A stretch of 64,000 nucleotides of DNA from Myxococcales bacterium (lineage in GTDB: Bacteria; Myxococcota; Myxococcia; Myxococcales; JAKAPL01): the NCBI GenBank assembly GCA_021783235.1, contig JAJXUD010000002.1, positions 26,693 through 90,692 of the forward strand. The letters run 5' to 3'. The notes beneath the pieces were generated by a model. It saw nothing but the letters and a program-made list of their open reading frames with translations, ran no database searches and was not told the DNA's origin. The position numbers and the translations under genes are program-made. Every line of letters begins with the position of its first letter. Position 1 is the first letter of the stretch. Positions 1-8,397 of the stretch are shown piece after piece.

Positions 1-50
1 ACAAGGGCGGAGAGCCCCCCCCAGGAGAGCCAGGGTGCGAGGCGCCTCAT
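1..50 (-). CDS. Start of a secreted or membrane protein, truncated by the window edge
   Basis: An ATG at 50-48 overlaps the stop of the upstream TPM-domain gene in an ATGA arrangement, so it is probably translationally coupled to it. Only 16 codons are visible. They read as a Met-Arg-Arg start followed by a hydrophobic stretch (LAPWLSWGGLSAL), typical of a signal peptide. Paired TPM-domain genes are common next to each other, one of them with a signal peptide, so a second TPM protein is a reasonable guess, but nothing in the visible residues proves it. Confidence 0.5.
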   Translation of the reverse strand, partial: MRRLAPWLSWGGLSAL

Positions 51-679
51 GCGGCGGAGCCCTCGTCGTCCAGGCCCCCTGCAGGCGCGCGGGGGGCCAG
101 CTGGTCAGTCGGACCGATGAGCCTGGTGAGCTCCGAGAGCGCTTCGGTGAAGCGTTCCGGGTGAGAGCGGTGGTGCAGTGCGTCCTCGAGCTTCGAGAGG
201 GCCCCCGCGGCCCGTGGCCCATCGAGCGCGGCGAGATGCGGCGCGGAGACGACCTCGGCTCGGCGTTCGGCGAGCGACAGGAAGAGGAGCATCGAGGGGC
301 CGAGAGACCCCTTCGCGGCCAGATGCTCGACGAACAGCCGGCACGCCGCCGCGTGGACCCGTTGGTGGGCGAGTCGCGCGGGCAGAATCAGCCGTAGGAC
401 GTGGGGGCTCAGCAGGCAGAGCGCCGAGCCCAAGAGCGCCGCTCCTCCAACGTCGGCCAGCACCCAATCGGTCGCGAACGAAAAGGGCAGGTAGAGGAGC
501 AGGCCAAGCGCCGAGGCACCCGTGACGAGGCCGGCGGCGAGCGCGACCTCGAGGTAGCGATCGGAGCGTGGGCGAAGGACGATCCAGACCGTCCGCCCGC
601 TCGCCCGCCCGAGGGTCCTGGCCGCATCGGCCGCCTGCTGCCGGGCCTGGCCGTGCAACAGCTGGTGAGGACGCCCCAT
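47..679 (-). CDS. TPM-domain (TLP18.3/Psb32-like) membrane protein
   Basis: This 210-aa protein has two hydrophobic segments at about residues 45-65 and 75-97. A C-terminal part contains the pattern LLFLSLAERRAEVVSA, which resembles the core of TPM domains (a strand ending in a run like LLFVSLAERRVEV). In other bacteria TPM proteins sit beside LemA and are thought to work in envelope processes; the molecular function is not settled. The ATG at 679 is preceded by a purine-rich GAAGAGGCG. It is the first visible gene of a leftward operon whose next gene begins at position 50. The family call rests on pattern recognition only. Confidence 0.6.
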   Translation of the reverse strand: MGRPHQLLHGQARQQAADAARTLGRASGRTVWIVLRPRSDRYLEVALAAGLVTGASALGLLLYLPFSFATDWVLADVGGAALLGSALCLLSPHVLRLILPARLAHQRVHAAACRLFVEHLAAKGSLGPSMLLFLSLAERRAEVVSAPHLAALDGPRAAGALSKLEDALHHRSHPERFTEALSELTRLIGPTDQLAPRAPAGGLDDEGSAA

Positions 680-786
680 CGCCTCTTCGTAGCACTGCCC
701 GCCAGCGCGAGGCCAGTGGCAGGCTCAGAGGGAGTGAACGAACCCCCTCCCGTCGCCAGGCAGCCGATCCGGAGCTTCACGACTGC

Positions 787-1806
787 TCAGTCGAACTCGA
801 GCACGATCTTTCCGAAGCTCGTTCCAGACTGGAGATGGCGGTGGGCGGCTGCCGCCTCGGCCGCGGGGAACGTCCGGTCCAGCGTGGTCCGGATCCGCCC
901 AGCGCTCCAGAGGCCCAGCAGCGCTTCCATCTGCGGGCGGACGATCTCCTCGCGGTCCCAGAGCCTCCCCATGTTGACGCCGCCGACGCTCCGATTGTCC
1001 TCCATGAGGCGAAGCGGCGAGTGGCGTGGTGCGGTGGCGACGCCCCAGGCGGCCCGCAGGAGGTTCCGGCGCGCCCCCGGCACCATCGAGGAGAAGCCGA
1101 AGGCGAGCAGCTGGCCACCCGGAGCGAGAAGTTCGTAGCTCTTTCTCCAAGAGGCGCTGCCGATGGGGTCGAGCGCGAGCTGAATCGGGCGCGGCCCGGC
1201 GATCCGCTCGATCTCCGCGGCGGGATCGACCGCGTGGTAGTCGATCGGGTGGGCCACGCCCATCTCGCGCAGCCGCTCGTGCTTCTGCTTCGAAGCGGTG
1301 CCGAAGATCTCCCCGCCTGCCTCACGGATGAGCTGCACGGCCGCGGTCCCCACCCCCCCGGCCGCCTGGTGGAGCAGCACGCGCTCACCCGGGCGCAGCC
1401 GTCCCACCCAATGGACGAGGTGATGGGCGGTGAGAAAGACCACCGGAAATCCGGCCGCCTCGGCAAAGCTCGAGGCGGCTGGGATGGGCATCGCATGGCT
1501 GGCCGGCATGCAGACGAGCTCCGCCTGGCCGCCGAAATGGCAGAGGGCGACGGCCCGATCTCCTTCGTGCCAACCCGAAACCCCGGCGCCGACGGCCTCG
1601 ACCTCACCGGCCACCTCGTAGCCGACCACGCAGGGCGGCTTCGGGGCATCGGGGTAGAGGCCGACCCGCGCCGCAACGTCGGAGAAGTTGAGCCCCGCTG
1701 CCCGAACCCGCACGCGCAGCTCGCCAGCCTTCGGGTCGGGAACCGGCAGGTCCCGCAGCTCGAGGACCTCGGGTCCGCCATGGCGACTGACCACCACCCC
1801 CTTCAT
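787..1806 (-). CDS. Medium-chain NADPH:quinone oxidoreductase family protein
   Basis: This 339-aa protein starts MKGVVVSRHGGPEVLELRDL, the usual beginning of quinone oxidoreductase/VAT-1-like zinc-independent MDR proteins. The N-terminal GroES-like fold carries LNFSDVAARVGLYP and a VVGYEVAGEVEAVG segment. The Rossmann half contains HQAAGGVGTAAVQL (about residues 146-159), the nucleotide-binding loop typical of NADPH users. The C-terminus HLQSGTSFGKIVLEFD is also characteristic. It lies only 3 bp downstream of the TolC-like gene and is therefore the last gene of the efflux operon; a role in reducing a quinone or other electrophile handled by the pump is an inference. The substrate is unknown. 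Confidence 0.85.
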   Translation of the reverse strand: MKGVVVSRHGGPEVLELRDLPVPDPKAGELRVRVRAAGLNFSDVAARVGLYPDAPKPPCVVGYEVAGEVEAVGAGVSGWHEGDRAVALCHFGGQAELVCMPASHAMPIPAASSFAEAAGFPVVFLTAHHLVHWVGRLRPGERVLLHQAAGGVGTAAVQLIREAGGEIFGTASKQKHERLREMGVAHPIDYHAVDPAAEIERIAGPRPIQLALDPIGSASWRKSYELLAPGGQLLAFGFSSMVPGARRNLLRAAWGVATAPRHSPLRLMEDNRSVGGVNMGRLWDREEIVRPQMEALLGLWSAGRIRTTLDRTFPAAEAAAAHRHLQSGTSFGKIVLEFD

Positions 1807-1809
1807 GGG

Positions 1810-3177
1810 TTATGCCCCCAGCGCCCGCGTGAGCGCGGAGCGGGCGCGCAGCTCCTGGTACTTGGCCCGAATCAGGTTGAGGCGAGCCTGGGTGAGCGCC
1901 GCCTGGGAGTCCAGCAGATCGGTCGTGGTGGCGGCGCCGGCCTTGACGAGGGAGGTCTCCACTCGAAAGGCCTCCTCGGCCTGGGTGATCGCGTCCTGGG
2001 CGACTCGCACGGCGTTCTCCGCCGCCTTGGTCTGCTCGAGGCGGGTATCGACCTCGAGCGACACCTGCTCGCGTGTTCCCTCGAGGCGCTCGCTCGAGGC
2101 GTCTTTCAGGGCCGCGGCGGCGCGGATCTGGTAGTAGCTCGCACCCCACTCCCAGACGTTCCAGCTCAGGCTCAGCCCCCACATCTCGACCACGTTCGGT
2201 ATGCCGGGAGGGAGACCGTCGAGGTACATGACGCTCGCCGAGGCGTTGAGCTCGGGGAGCAGGGAAAAGTCGCGAGCGAGCTGCCGGTGCCGCGCGGCGT
2301 CGAGCCCAAGGGATGCCGATTGGAGCTCGGTCCGGTGCTCGCTGGCGAAGCGGTTCGCCTCCTCGTAGCCCAGGGGGAGCCGTCGTTCGACGATCTCGGA
2401 TGGTTGCGCGAAATCGACGTCCGTGGAGTTGGGCGGCATCCCGAGGATCGTGAGGAGTGAAGCTCGAGCAATCTGCTCCTGCACCCCGGCCTGGATCTGT
2501 TGCTGGTTCGCGTTCGCGACCGCGACGTCGACGCGCAGGAGGTCGGCTTTCGTGAGGACGCCGGCCGCGAGACGCGACTGCGCGAGCTTGAGCTGATCCT
2601 GGAGCTGCTCGGCGCTCGCCTTGGCGATGCCCTGGAGGGCGCGCGCCTCGAAGAGGCTCAGGTAGTCCGCCTCGACTTGCTCGCGTACGTCGGCCTCTAC
2701 GGTCCGCTCGTCCTCCGCGCTGGCGTCGGCGTCGTCGCCCATGGCGGCATAGTCCTCGCCGAGGTGAAAAAGGCCGGTCAGCGGCTGAGCGATGGTGGCG
2801 GTGCCGAGGCCGAAGCCGAGGTCGTGGATCGGGTAGAAGGGGCCGTTGGCGCAGTCGGGAGGCGGCTTCGACGTCTGGCCGGGCTGCCCCGGCGGTGTGA
2901 AGTCGACGCCGAGCTGGCAGATGTTGATGCCGCTCCCCGGCATGTTGGCCCAGTCATACTGGCCGCTCACGTTCACGACCGGCAAGAGGTGGCCTCGAAG
3001 CGAACGCGACTGATCGAGCCGAGACTCGGCGGACGCTCGGGCGGCGCGGACGCGCGGGTTTCGGTCTAGCGCGATGCGAACGGCCTCGTCGAGGGCGAGG
3101 ACATGGGCGCCGGGCGCCGCCGCCTGTGTCAACGCGGCAGCCGCGAGCTGGCTCAGGATGGCGAAGGCTGCGGTCAT
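1810..3177 (-). CDS. TolC-family outer membrane efflux protein
   Basis: This 455-aa protein has a cleavable signal peptide (MTAAFAILSQLAAAALTQAA) followed by the two repeated outer-membrane-efflux domains. The first repeat begins LALDEAVRIALDRNPRVRAARA. The second contains long Ala/Glu/Gln-rich helices such as TKAAENAVRVAQDAITQAEEAF and ends TTTDLLDSQAALTQARLNLI, classic for TolC. It would form the outer-membrane channel for the EmrA/EmrB-like proteins encoded just upstream. A strong GGGAGG ribosome site precedes the ATG at 3177. The gap of 127 bp to the adaptor gene contains no gene. Confidence 0.9.
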   Translation of the reverse strand: MTAAFAILSQLAAAALTQAAAPGAHVLALDEAVRIALDRNPRVRAARASAESRLDQSRSLRGHLLPVVNVSGQYDWANMPGSGINICQLGVDFTPPGQPGQTSKPPPDCANGPFYPIHDLGFGLGTATIAQPLTGLFHLGEDYAAMGDDADASAEDERTVEADVREQVEADYLSLFEARALQGIAKASAEQLQDQLKLAQSRLAAGVLTKADLLRVDVAVANANQQQIQAGVQEQIARASLLTILGMPPNSTDVDFAQPSEIVERRLPLGYEEANRFASEHRTELQSASLGLDAARHRQLARDFSLLPELNASASVMYLDGLPPGIPNVVEMWGLSLSWNVWEWGASYYQIRAAAALKDASSERLEGTREQVSLEVDTRLEQTKAAENAVRVAQDAITQAEEAFRVETSLVKAGAATTTDLLDSQAALTQARLNLIRAKYQELRARSALTRALGA

Positions 3178-3304
3178 CGGTTTTCCTCCCAGGGCTGGGG
3201 AACGGTACGTCGACGGACAGGGGGCGAGGAGCGGCTGTCGCCACCGCTCGCGCGAGTCGAGCGGCGGCGCTCACTGAGCCGCCCCGACGCTCCGCCGGGG
3301 TCTT

Positions 3305-4534
3305 CTATTTCTCGTAGACGGTCACGTCGGCCGAGAGGCCCGCGGCGAGACGGAGCTCCTTCGGGGGGCTCTCGAGCTTGATGCGAACCGGCACGCGCTG
3401 CACGACCTTGACGAAGTTCCCGGAGGCGTTGTCCGGCGGCAGAAGGCTGAAGCGCGCGCCCGTGCCTCCGCTCAGGCTTTCGACCACTCCGCGAAGCGTT
3501 CGGCCCGGGAAGGCGTCGACCGAGATCTCGGCCCGCTGGCCTGCCCGCATCTCGCCGATCTGCGTCTCCTTGAAGTTCGCCTCGACGTAGACCTCGTCCG
3601 GAACGAGCTCGGCAATCGGCTGGCCGGCCGAGACCAGCTCTCCAGGCTGAAGCTTCAGCTTGCTGACGACGCCATCGATGGGAGCGACGAGCTTCGTGTA
3701 CGACAGCTGCAGCCGCGCGAGGGTCAACGAGGCTTGGGACGCGGCCACCTGCGCCTCGGCCGCGTCGGCCTTGGCCTTCGCCGCCTGGATCTGAGCCTCG
3801 ATGGGCTTGGCCGCACCGAGTCGACCCTCCGCCTCGTTGACACGGGAGCGCGCCGAACGCTCGGCCTCCTCGGCGGCGGAGAGCTGAGCGCGCGACTGGG
3901 CGACCTGCGCGCTCGCGGCGTCGTAGCCGATCTCCGCCGAGTCCATCCGCTCCTGGGGCACCGCCTGATCGGCGAAGAGCTGCTTCGTCCGGTCGAGGTC
4001 GATCTTAGCCTTGTGTGCCTCGGCCTCCGCGCGGGCCAGCCCGGCGCGGGCCGCCTCGACCTGAGCCTTGGCGGAGACGACGCCCACCGACGAGCCCGAG
4101 AGGGCGGCCTCGGCCGTCGTGAGGCCGCCGGTGGCGGACGCCTGCGTGATCTTCAGGCCGGCCTCGGCCACCAGTGCCTGGGCTTCGGCGAGCGAGAGCT
4201 GCGCCTCGGCCTGCTTCTCCCTCGCCTCGTAATCGGCGGGATCGATCTCGACGAGCAGCTGGCCCGCCTTCACGCGCTGGTTGTCGGCGACGTCCACCTT
4301 GGCGACGGCGCCGCCGACCCTGGGAGCGATTGGCTCGACGTCCGCTTCGATCTGGGCGTCGTCGGTCGAGACCTGATCGCGGGTGACGAAGAGGTAGACG
4401 CCGATGACCGCGAGGACCAGCGCGAGGACGACGGCGAGAATTCCGAAGGCACGCTTCGAGGAGCCGCGGCCGCCTTCGGCGCCCGGCAGCTTGGCGACCT
4501 CTGCGTCGCGTGAGTTGGTGGCGGTGCTTTCCAT
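3305..4534 (-). CDS. HlyD/EmrA-type membrane fusion protein
   Basis: This 409-aa protein has one N-terminal membrane anchor (about residues 29-50, AFGILAVVLALVLAVIGVYLF). A lipoyl half-motif (VDVADNQRVKAGQLLVEIDP) follows, then a long Ala/Glu-rich coiled coil at about residues 125-270. The second lipoyl half and beta-barrel come last (APIDGVVSKLKLQPGELVSAGQPI; AGQRAEISVDAFPGRTLRGVV). This is the layout of EmrA, the adaptor that bridges a DHA2 major-facilitator pump to TolC. It sits between the EmrB-like gene (10 bp upstream) and the TolC-like gene, so the three probably form one tripartite exporter. Confidence 0.92.
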   Translation of the reverse strand: MESTATNSRDAEVAKLPGAEGGRGSSKRAFGILAVVLALVLAVIGVYLFVTRDQVSTDDAQIEADVEPIAPRVGGAVAKVDVADNQRVKAGQLLVEIDPADYEAREKQAEAQLSLAEAQALVAEAGLKITQASATGGLTTAEAALSGSSVGVVSAKAQVEAARAGLARAEAEAHKAKIDLDRTKQLFADQAVPQERMDSAEIGYDAASAQVAQSRAQLSAAEEAERSARSRVNEAEGRLGAAKPIEAQIQAAKAKADAAEAQVAASQASLTLARLQLSYTKLVAPIDGVVSKLKLQPGELVSAGQPIAELVPDEVYVEANFKETQIGEMRAGQRAEISVDAFPGRTLRGVVESLSGGTGARFSLLPPDNASGNFVKVVQRVPVRIKLESPPKELRLAAGLSADVTVYEK

Positions 4535-4544
4535 GGCGATCTCC

Positions 4545-6149
4545 TTACATTTCGACGACGAGGTGCTCTGGGGCGGCGACGCCTCGCTTCACCTTGAGGA
4601 ACCAGAGCAGCGGGAGGCTGAAGAGGAAGCAGAGCCCTTGGAGGACGAAGGCCCGCTCGAACGCGAGGACCGTCGACTGCTGAAGGGCGATGAAGTGGAA
4701 CATCGCGAGCGCCGGGTTGGTCCCGGGGGCGGCGAGGCCGCGCATGGCGAGCCCGGCGCGAAGTTGCTGAAGACGGAACACGACCTCGGGCCTCGTCGGA
4801 ACGAAGTGACGGAGCAGGTCGCCGCGCGCCCGCACGGTGTCCCGCGAGAAGGCGGTCGCGAAGGCCGCGACGCCGATGCTGCCGCCCACCTGGCGGAGCA
4901 GGCTCGAGAGGCCGGTGGCGTCGGTCATCTCCTCGCGCCGGACGGTCGAGAGGCTCGCGGCCGTGAGCGGCACGAAGAGGCACGAGAAGCCGATCCCCTG
5001 AACGAGCATCGGCAGGATGATGTTCGACTCGCCGCTCTGGAGCGTGAGGTGGCTCTCGAGGAAGGCGCCGATGCCGAAGAGGACGACCCCGATGGCCACG
5101 GTGACGCGGGGCGAGACGTGGTTGTAGAGCTTGCCGACGATGGGGGTGGCCACGAACATGATCGCGGAGCGCGGGAGAAGCGAGAGGCCGGACTGAGTCG
5201 CCGTGAAGCCGAGCATCTCCTGCATGAAGAGCGGCAAGAAGAACATGTTCGCCATCAGCACCGCGAACATGACCGATGAGATCAGCGTCCCCGCCGTGAA
5301 GGTCCGGTCGCGCAGGATCCGCAGGTTCACGGCCGGGACCTCGGCGGTCAGCTCGCGGACGACGAAGGCCGCGAGCGCGAAGACGGCGACCAGCGCGAGG
5401 ACGCAGATGAAGGGCGAATTGAACCAGTCGTCGCGGTCGCCCTGCTCGAGGAAGGTCTGCAGCGAGGCGAGGCCCATGCACATGAACGCGATGCCCTGCC
5501 AGTCGAAGTTCTTACGAGCGCGCTCAGCCCGCGCCCGCGCCGCCTCTTTCAGGTCGTCCGCCTCCGGCACGAAGGCGGTGACCATCACCAGCCCAAGGAG
5601 GCCGATGGGGATGTTCACGTAGAAGATCCAGGGCCAGCTGTAGGTATCGGTGAGCAGGCCGCCGAGCGTGGGGCCGAGGGCGGGTCCAATCATGACGGCC
5701 AGGCCGAAAATGGCCATCGCCATGCCCTGCTCCTCCCTCGGAAACGTCTGCTGGAGGATGGCCTGCTCCGTCGGCTGGAGGGCCCCGGCGCCGAAGCCCT
5801 GGATGCAGCGGAAGATGATGAGGGTCGGCAGGGTTCGCGCGAGGCCGCAAAGCGCGGAGCCGACGAGGAAGATGACGAGGCAGATGAGGTAGAGCCGCTT
5901 CTGGCCGATGAAGGACCCGAGGAAGGCGGTCAGGGGCATGACGAGCACGGTCGCGACGATGTAGGCGGTCGAGATCCAGGTGATCTCCTCGATGGTCGCG
6001 CCCACCGTGCCGCGAATGTGCGGCAGCGCCACGTTGACGATGCTCGAATCGAGCGCTCCCATCAGCGTCCCGAAGGTGATGGAGACGGTGATGAGCCACT
6101 TGTTCGGCGCGGGGCGCGCCGGCCGTACGAGGGCGAGCTCGCCGTTCAT
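4545..6149 (-). CDS. EmrB-type DHA2 major facilitator drug exporter
   Basis: This is a 534-aa inner-membrane protein with 14 predicted helices. The first loop carries GALDSSIVNVALPHI, the DHA2 signature, and motif C appears as GPALGPTLGGLLTD. I chose the ATG at 6149 because it overlaps the TetR stop as ATGA and directly precedes the conserved N-terminus; the open frame extends much further upstream but that part is non-coding shadow of the tetR gene. With the adaptor and TolC-like proteins downstream it should pump amphipathic drugs across both membranes using proton motive force. A close paralogue is encoded divergently at 6815. Confidence 0.93.
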   Translation of the reverse strand: MNGELALVRPARPAPNKWLITVSITFGTLMGALDSSIVNVALPHIRGTVGATIEEITWISTAYIVATVLVMPLTAFLGSFIGQKRLYLICLVIFLVGSALCGLARTLPTLIIFRCIQGFGAGALQPTEQAILQQTFPREEQGMAMAIFGLAVMIGPALGPTLGGLLTDTYSWPWIFYVNIPIGLLGLVMVTAFVPEADDLKEAARARAERARKNFDWQGIAFMCMGLASLQTFLEQGDRDDWFNSPFICVLALVAVFALAAFVVRELTAEVPAVNLRILRDRTFTAGTLISSVMFAVLMANMFFLPLFMQEMLGFTATQSGLSLLPRSAIMFVATPIVGKLYNHVSPRVTVAIGVVLFGIGAFLESHLTLQSGESNIILPMLVQGIGFSCLFVPLTAASLSTVRREEMTDATGLSSLLRQVGGSIGVAAFATAFSRDTVRARGDLLRHFVPTRPEVVFRLQQLRAGLAMRGLAAPGTNPALAMFHFIALQQSTVLAFERAFVLQGLCFLFSLPLLWFLKVKRGVAAPEHLVVEM

Positions 6150-6787
6150 CGAGAGGCCCCGCGGAGGAAGAGCTCGGAGATCTGCCGCAGCCGGTCGGAG
6201 AGGGTGGGGGTCTTCGCGTCCAGGAGGGCGCGGATCGCCATCGTCCGCACCATGCCGACCAGCATGGCCCCGAGGAAGCCCGGCTCCTCGTCGCGCAGGA
6301 CCCGCTCGCGCCGGCCAGTCTCGATCAGCCGCTCGGCCTGGCGGTAGATCTCGGAGAAGGGTCCGTCGCGATGCGCCCAGGCGATCCGGTTCGAGTGGGA
6401 CGGAGAGCATTCCGCCTGGATGAGGACGGAGTAGAGTGCGCGCTGGGCGTCGAAGAAGCCGAGGAGCTCGCGCAGGAAGACCTCGAGCCGCTCGCCAAAG
6501 GGTTGCCCCCGGCTCGTGCGCTCGATGGCCTTGAGGCGGTCTGCGAGCAGGCGGGTTCTCTCGTCCATGACCGCCGCGAGCAAGGCCTGTCGGTCCGCGA
6601 AGTAGTTGTAGACCGTGCCAACGGCAACGCCGGCCCTCGAGGCGATCTCCTCCATCTTCGCCGCCTGGAGACCGTCTTGGGCGAAGATGGCCGCGGCGGC
6701 GTCGAGAATCTGATCCCGGACCAACCCCCGGACCTTCTCGCGCAGGCTCGCGTGCGCCTTGGCTCCTGGATGTGAATCTTGATTCAT
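6146..6787 (-). CDS. TetR-family repressor of the efflux operon
   Basis: This 213-aa protein has an N-terminal TetR helix-turn-helix at about residues 22-65 (ILDAAAAIFAQDGLQAAKMEEIASRAGVAVGTVYNYFADRQALL), which matches the family closely. The C-terminal ligand domain is variable as usual. It is the first gene of the leftward efflux operon and overlaps emrB by four bases (ATGA). Its start codon lies inside a 14-bp inverted repeat, so autoregulation together with control of the divergent pump is likely. The inducer is unknown. Confidence 0.92.
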   Translation of the reverse strand: MNQDSHPGAKAHASLREKVRGLVRDQILDAAAAIFAQDGLQAAKMEEIASRAGVAVGTVYNYFADRQALLAAVMDERTRLLADRLKAIERTSRGQPFGERLEVFLRELLGFFDAQRALYSVLIQAECSPSHSNRIAWAHRDGPFSEIYRQAERLIETGRRERVLRDEEPGFLGAMLVGMVRTMAIRALLDAKTPTLSDRLRQISELFLRGASR

Positions 6788-6827
6788 TTGGTGAACTCTG
6801 TATAAAGCCGCTGCATGGCAGCGTCAA
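6773..6827. promoter_or_regulatory. Divergent, overlapping promoters and candidate TetR operator
   Basis: The 27-bp gap between tetR and the divergent pump gene holds two facing promoters with overlapping -10 boxes. Rightward: TTGATT at 6779-6784, 16-bp spacer, TATAAA at 6801-6806. Leftward: TTGACG (complement of 6822-6827), 17-bp spacer, TATACA (complement of 6799-6804). TGAATC-TT-GATTCA at 6773-6786 is a perfect 6-2-6 inverted repeat covering the rightward -35 box and the tetR start codon, so it is the best operator candidate. The predicted transcription starts lie 0-5 bases from both start codons, implying nearly leaderless mRNAs. Confidence 0.6.
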
Positions 6828-8395
6828 GCACGACCGCTCCCCAGGTCAACAAGTGGACCGTCACCATCGCGGTGACGGTGGGCACCTTGATGGGCGCCAT
6901 CGACTCGAGCATCGTCAACGTGGCGCTGCCCCACATGCGCGGTACGCTGGGCGCGAGCATTCAGGAGATCACCTGGGTCTCCACGGGCTACATCGTTGCG
7001 ATGGTCATCGTGATGCCGCTCGTCGCGTGGCTTGGGACGGTCTTCGGCCGCAAGCGCGTCTATCTCTTCTGCCTGGGCCTCTTCCTCGTGGGCTCGTTCT
7101 TTTGCGGCGCCGCCCGGTCGCTGTCGACGCTCGTGATCTTCCGGATCGTTCAGGGCCTCGGCGCGGGCGCCCTGCAGCCCACCGAGCAGGCGATCCTCCG
7201 CGAGACCTTCCCCCTCGAGGAGCAGGGGATGGCGATGGGGCTCTACGGGCTCGCCGTCATGATTGGTCCTGCGCTCGGGCCGACCCTGGGCGGCTACATC
7301 GTCGACAACTTCGAGTGGCCCTGGATCTTCTACATCAACATCCCCATCGGCATCATCGGAATCCTCATGGTGCAGCGCTTCATCCACGATCCCGAGCATG
7401 CGAAGGCCCGCGGCGGACCGGCGAGGATCGACTTCGTCGGAATCCTCTTCCTCGTGGCGGGGCTCGGGCTCCTACAGACCGTCCTCGAGAAGGGCAACGA
7501 GAACGATTGGTTTCAGAGCGCCTTCATCGCGGCGATGGCGCTCGCGGCGGTCGTGTCGCTCGCCATCTTCGTGGTTCAGGAGCTGACGTCCGAGCAGCCG
7601 GCCGTCGATCTGCGCATCCTGAAGAACCTCTCGTTCACCTCGGGCACGCTCGTGGGGGCCATCCTGGGCGCCGCGCTCTTCGGGAGCATGTTCCTCCTGC
7701 CGCTCTTCATGCAGGAGTTGCTCGGCTACGACGCGACCCAATCCGGGCTCGCGTTGATGCCGCGCGCCCTCGCGATGATCGTGATGATGCCGCTCGCCGG
7801 CATGCTCTACAATCGGCTCGGGCACTACCTCCAGGTTCCGCTCGGCCTCGGCCTCTCCGCCCTCGCGACCTTCCTCATGTCGCACTTCACGCTCCAGTCG
7901 GGAACCTGGCAGATCCTCCTGCCGCAGATCCTACAGGGAATCGGCTTCAGCCTCATGTTCGTCTCTCTCTCCACGGTGACGCTCTCCACCATCCGCCGCG
8001 AGCAGATGACCAACGCCACCGGCCTCTACAACCTGATCCGACAGCTCGGTGGCAGCTTCGGCGTCGCGATCTTCGCGACCTTCCTCGAGAATCGCCGCGA
8101 GCTGGCGCACAACTCGATCATCGCGCACCTCGTGCCGACCCGCGGCGCCGTACAGCAGCGGCTCGCCATGCTCTCGAGCGGCCTCGGTTCGCGGGCCGGA
8201 GTCCACGGCGGCACGGCGCATCGGATGGGGCTCGGGGCGCTGGCGTTCGAGGTCTACCGGCAGTCGGCGACGATGGGCTACGAGCAGACCTTCCTCTGGG
8301 TGGCGCTGCTCATCGGCGGCTGCATCCCGCTCGTCTTCCTCATTCGGAAGGGGAAGGGGCAGAGGAAGCTCGGACCGGAAGTGCTGGCCGAGTAG
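6815..8395 (+). CDS. Second EmrB-type DHA2 major facilitator exporter
   Basis: This 526-aa, 14-helix transporter is a clear paralogue of the protein encoded at 4545-6149: it shares GAIDSSIVNVALPHM, FRIVQGLGAGALQPTEQAIL and GPALGPTLGGYIVD. It has no adaptor or outer-membrane partner of its own, so it may either work alone in the inner membrane or share the EmrA/TolC-like proteins encoded on the other strand. It is transcribed from the shared control region with tetR. The stop at 8395 is only 2 bp from the convergent lipoprotein gene. Confidence 0.93.
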   Translation: MAASSTTAPQVNKWTVTIAVTVGTLMGAIDSSIVNVALPHMRGTLGASIQEITWVSTGYIVAMVIVMPLVAWLGTVFGRKRVYLFCLGLFLVGSFFCGAARSLSTLVIFRIVQGLGAGALQPTEQAILRETFPLEEQGMAMGLYGLAVMIGPALGPTLGGYIVDNFEWPWIFYINIPIGIIGILMVQRFIHDPEHAKARGGPARIDFVGILFLVAGLGLLQTVLEKGNENDWFQSAFIAAMALAAVVSLAIFVVQELTSEQPAVDLRILKNLSFTSGTLVGAILGAALFGSMFLLPLFMQELLGYDATQSGLALMPRALAMIVMMPLAGMLYNRLGHYLQVPLGLGLSALATFLMSHFTLQSGTWQILLPQILQGIGFSLMFVSLSTVTLSTIRREQMTNATGLYNLIRQLGGSFGVAIFATFLENRRELAHNSIIAHLVPTRGAVQQRLAMLSSGLGSRAGVHGGTAHRMGLGALAFEVYRQSATMGYEQTFLWVALLIGGCIPLVFLIRKGKGQRKLGPEVLAE

Positions 8396-8397
8396 GT

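Noticed and set aside
4545..6827. 760-aa open frame including the EmrB-like protein
   Set aside because: The first 225 residues are Arg/Pro/Gly-rich shadow of tetR; the real protein starts at 6149 with an ATGA overlap.
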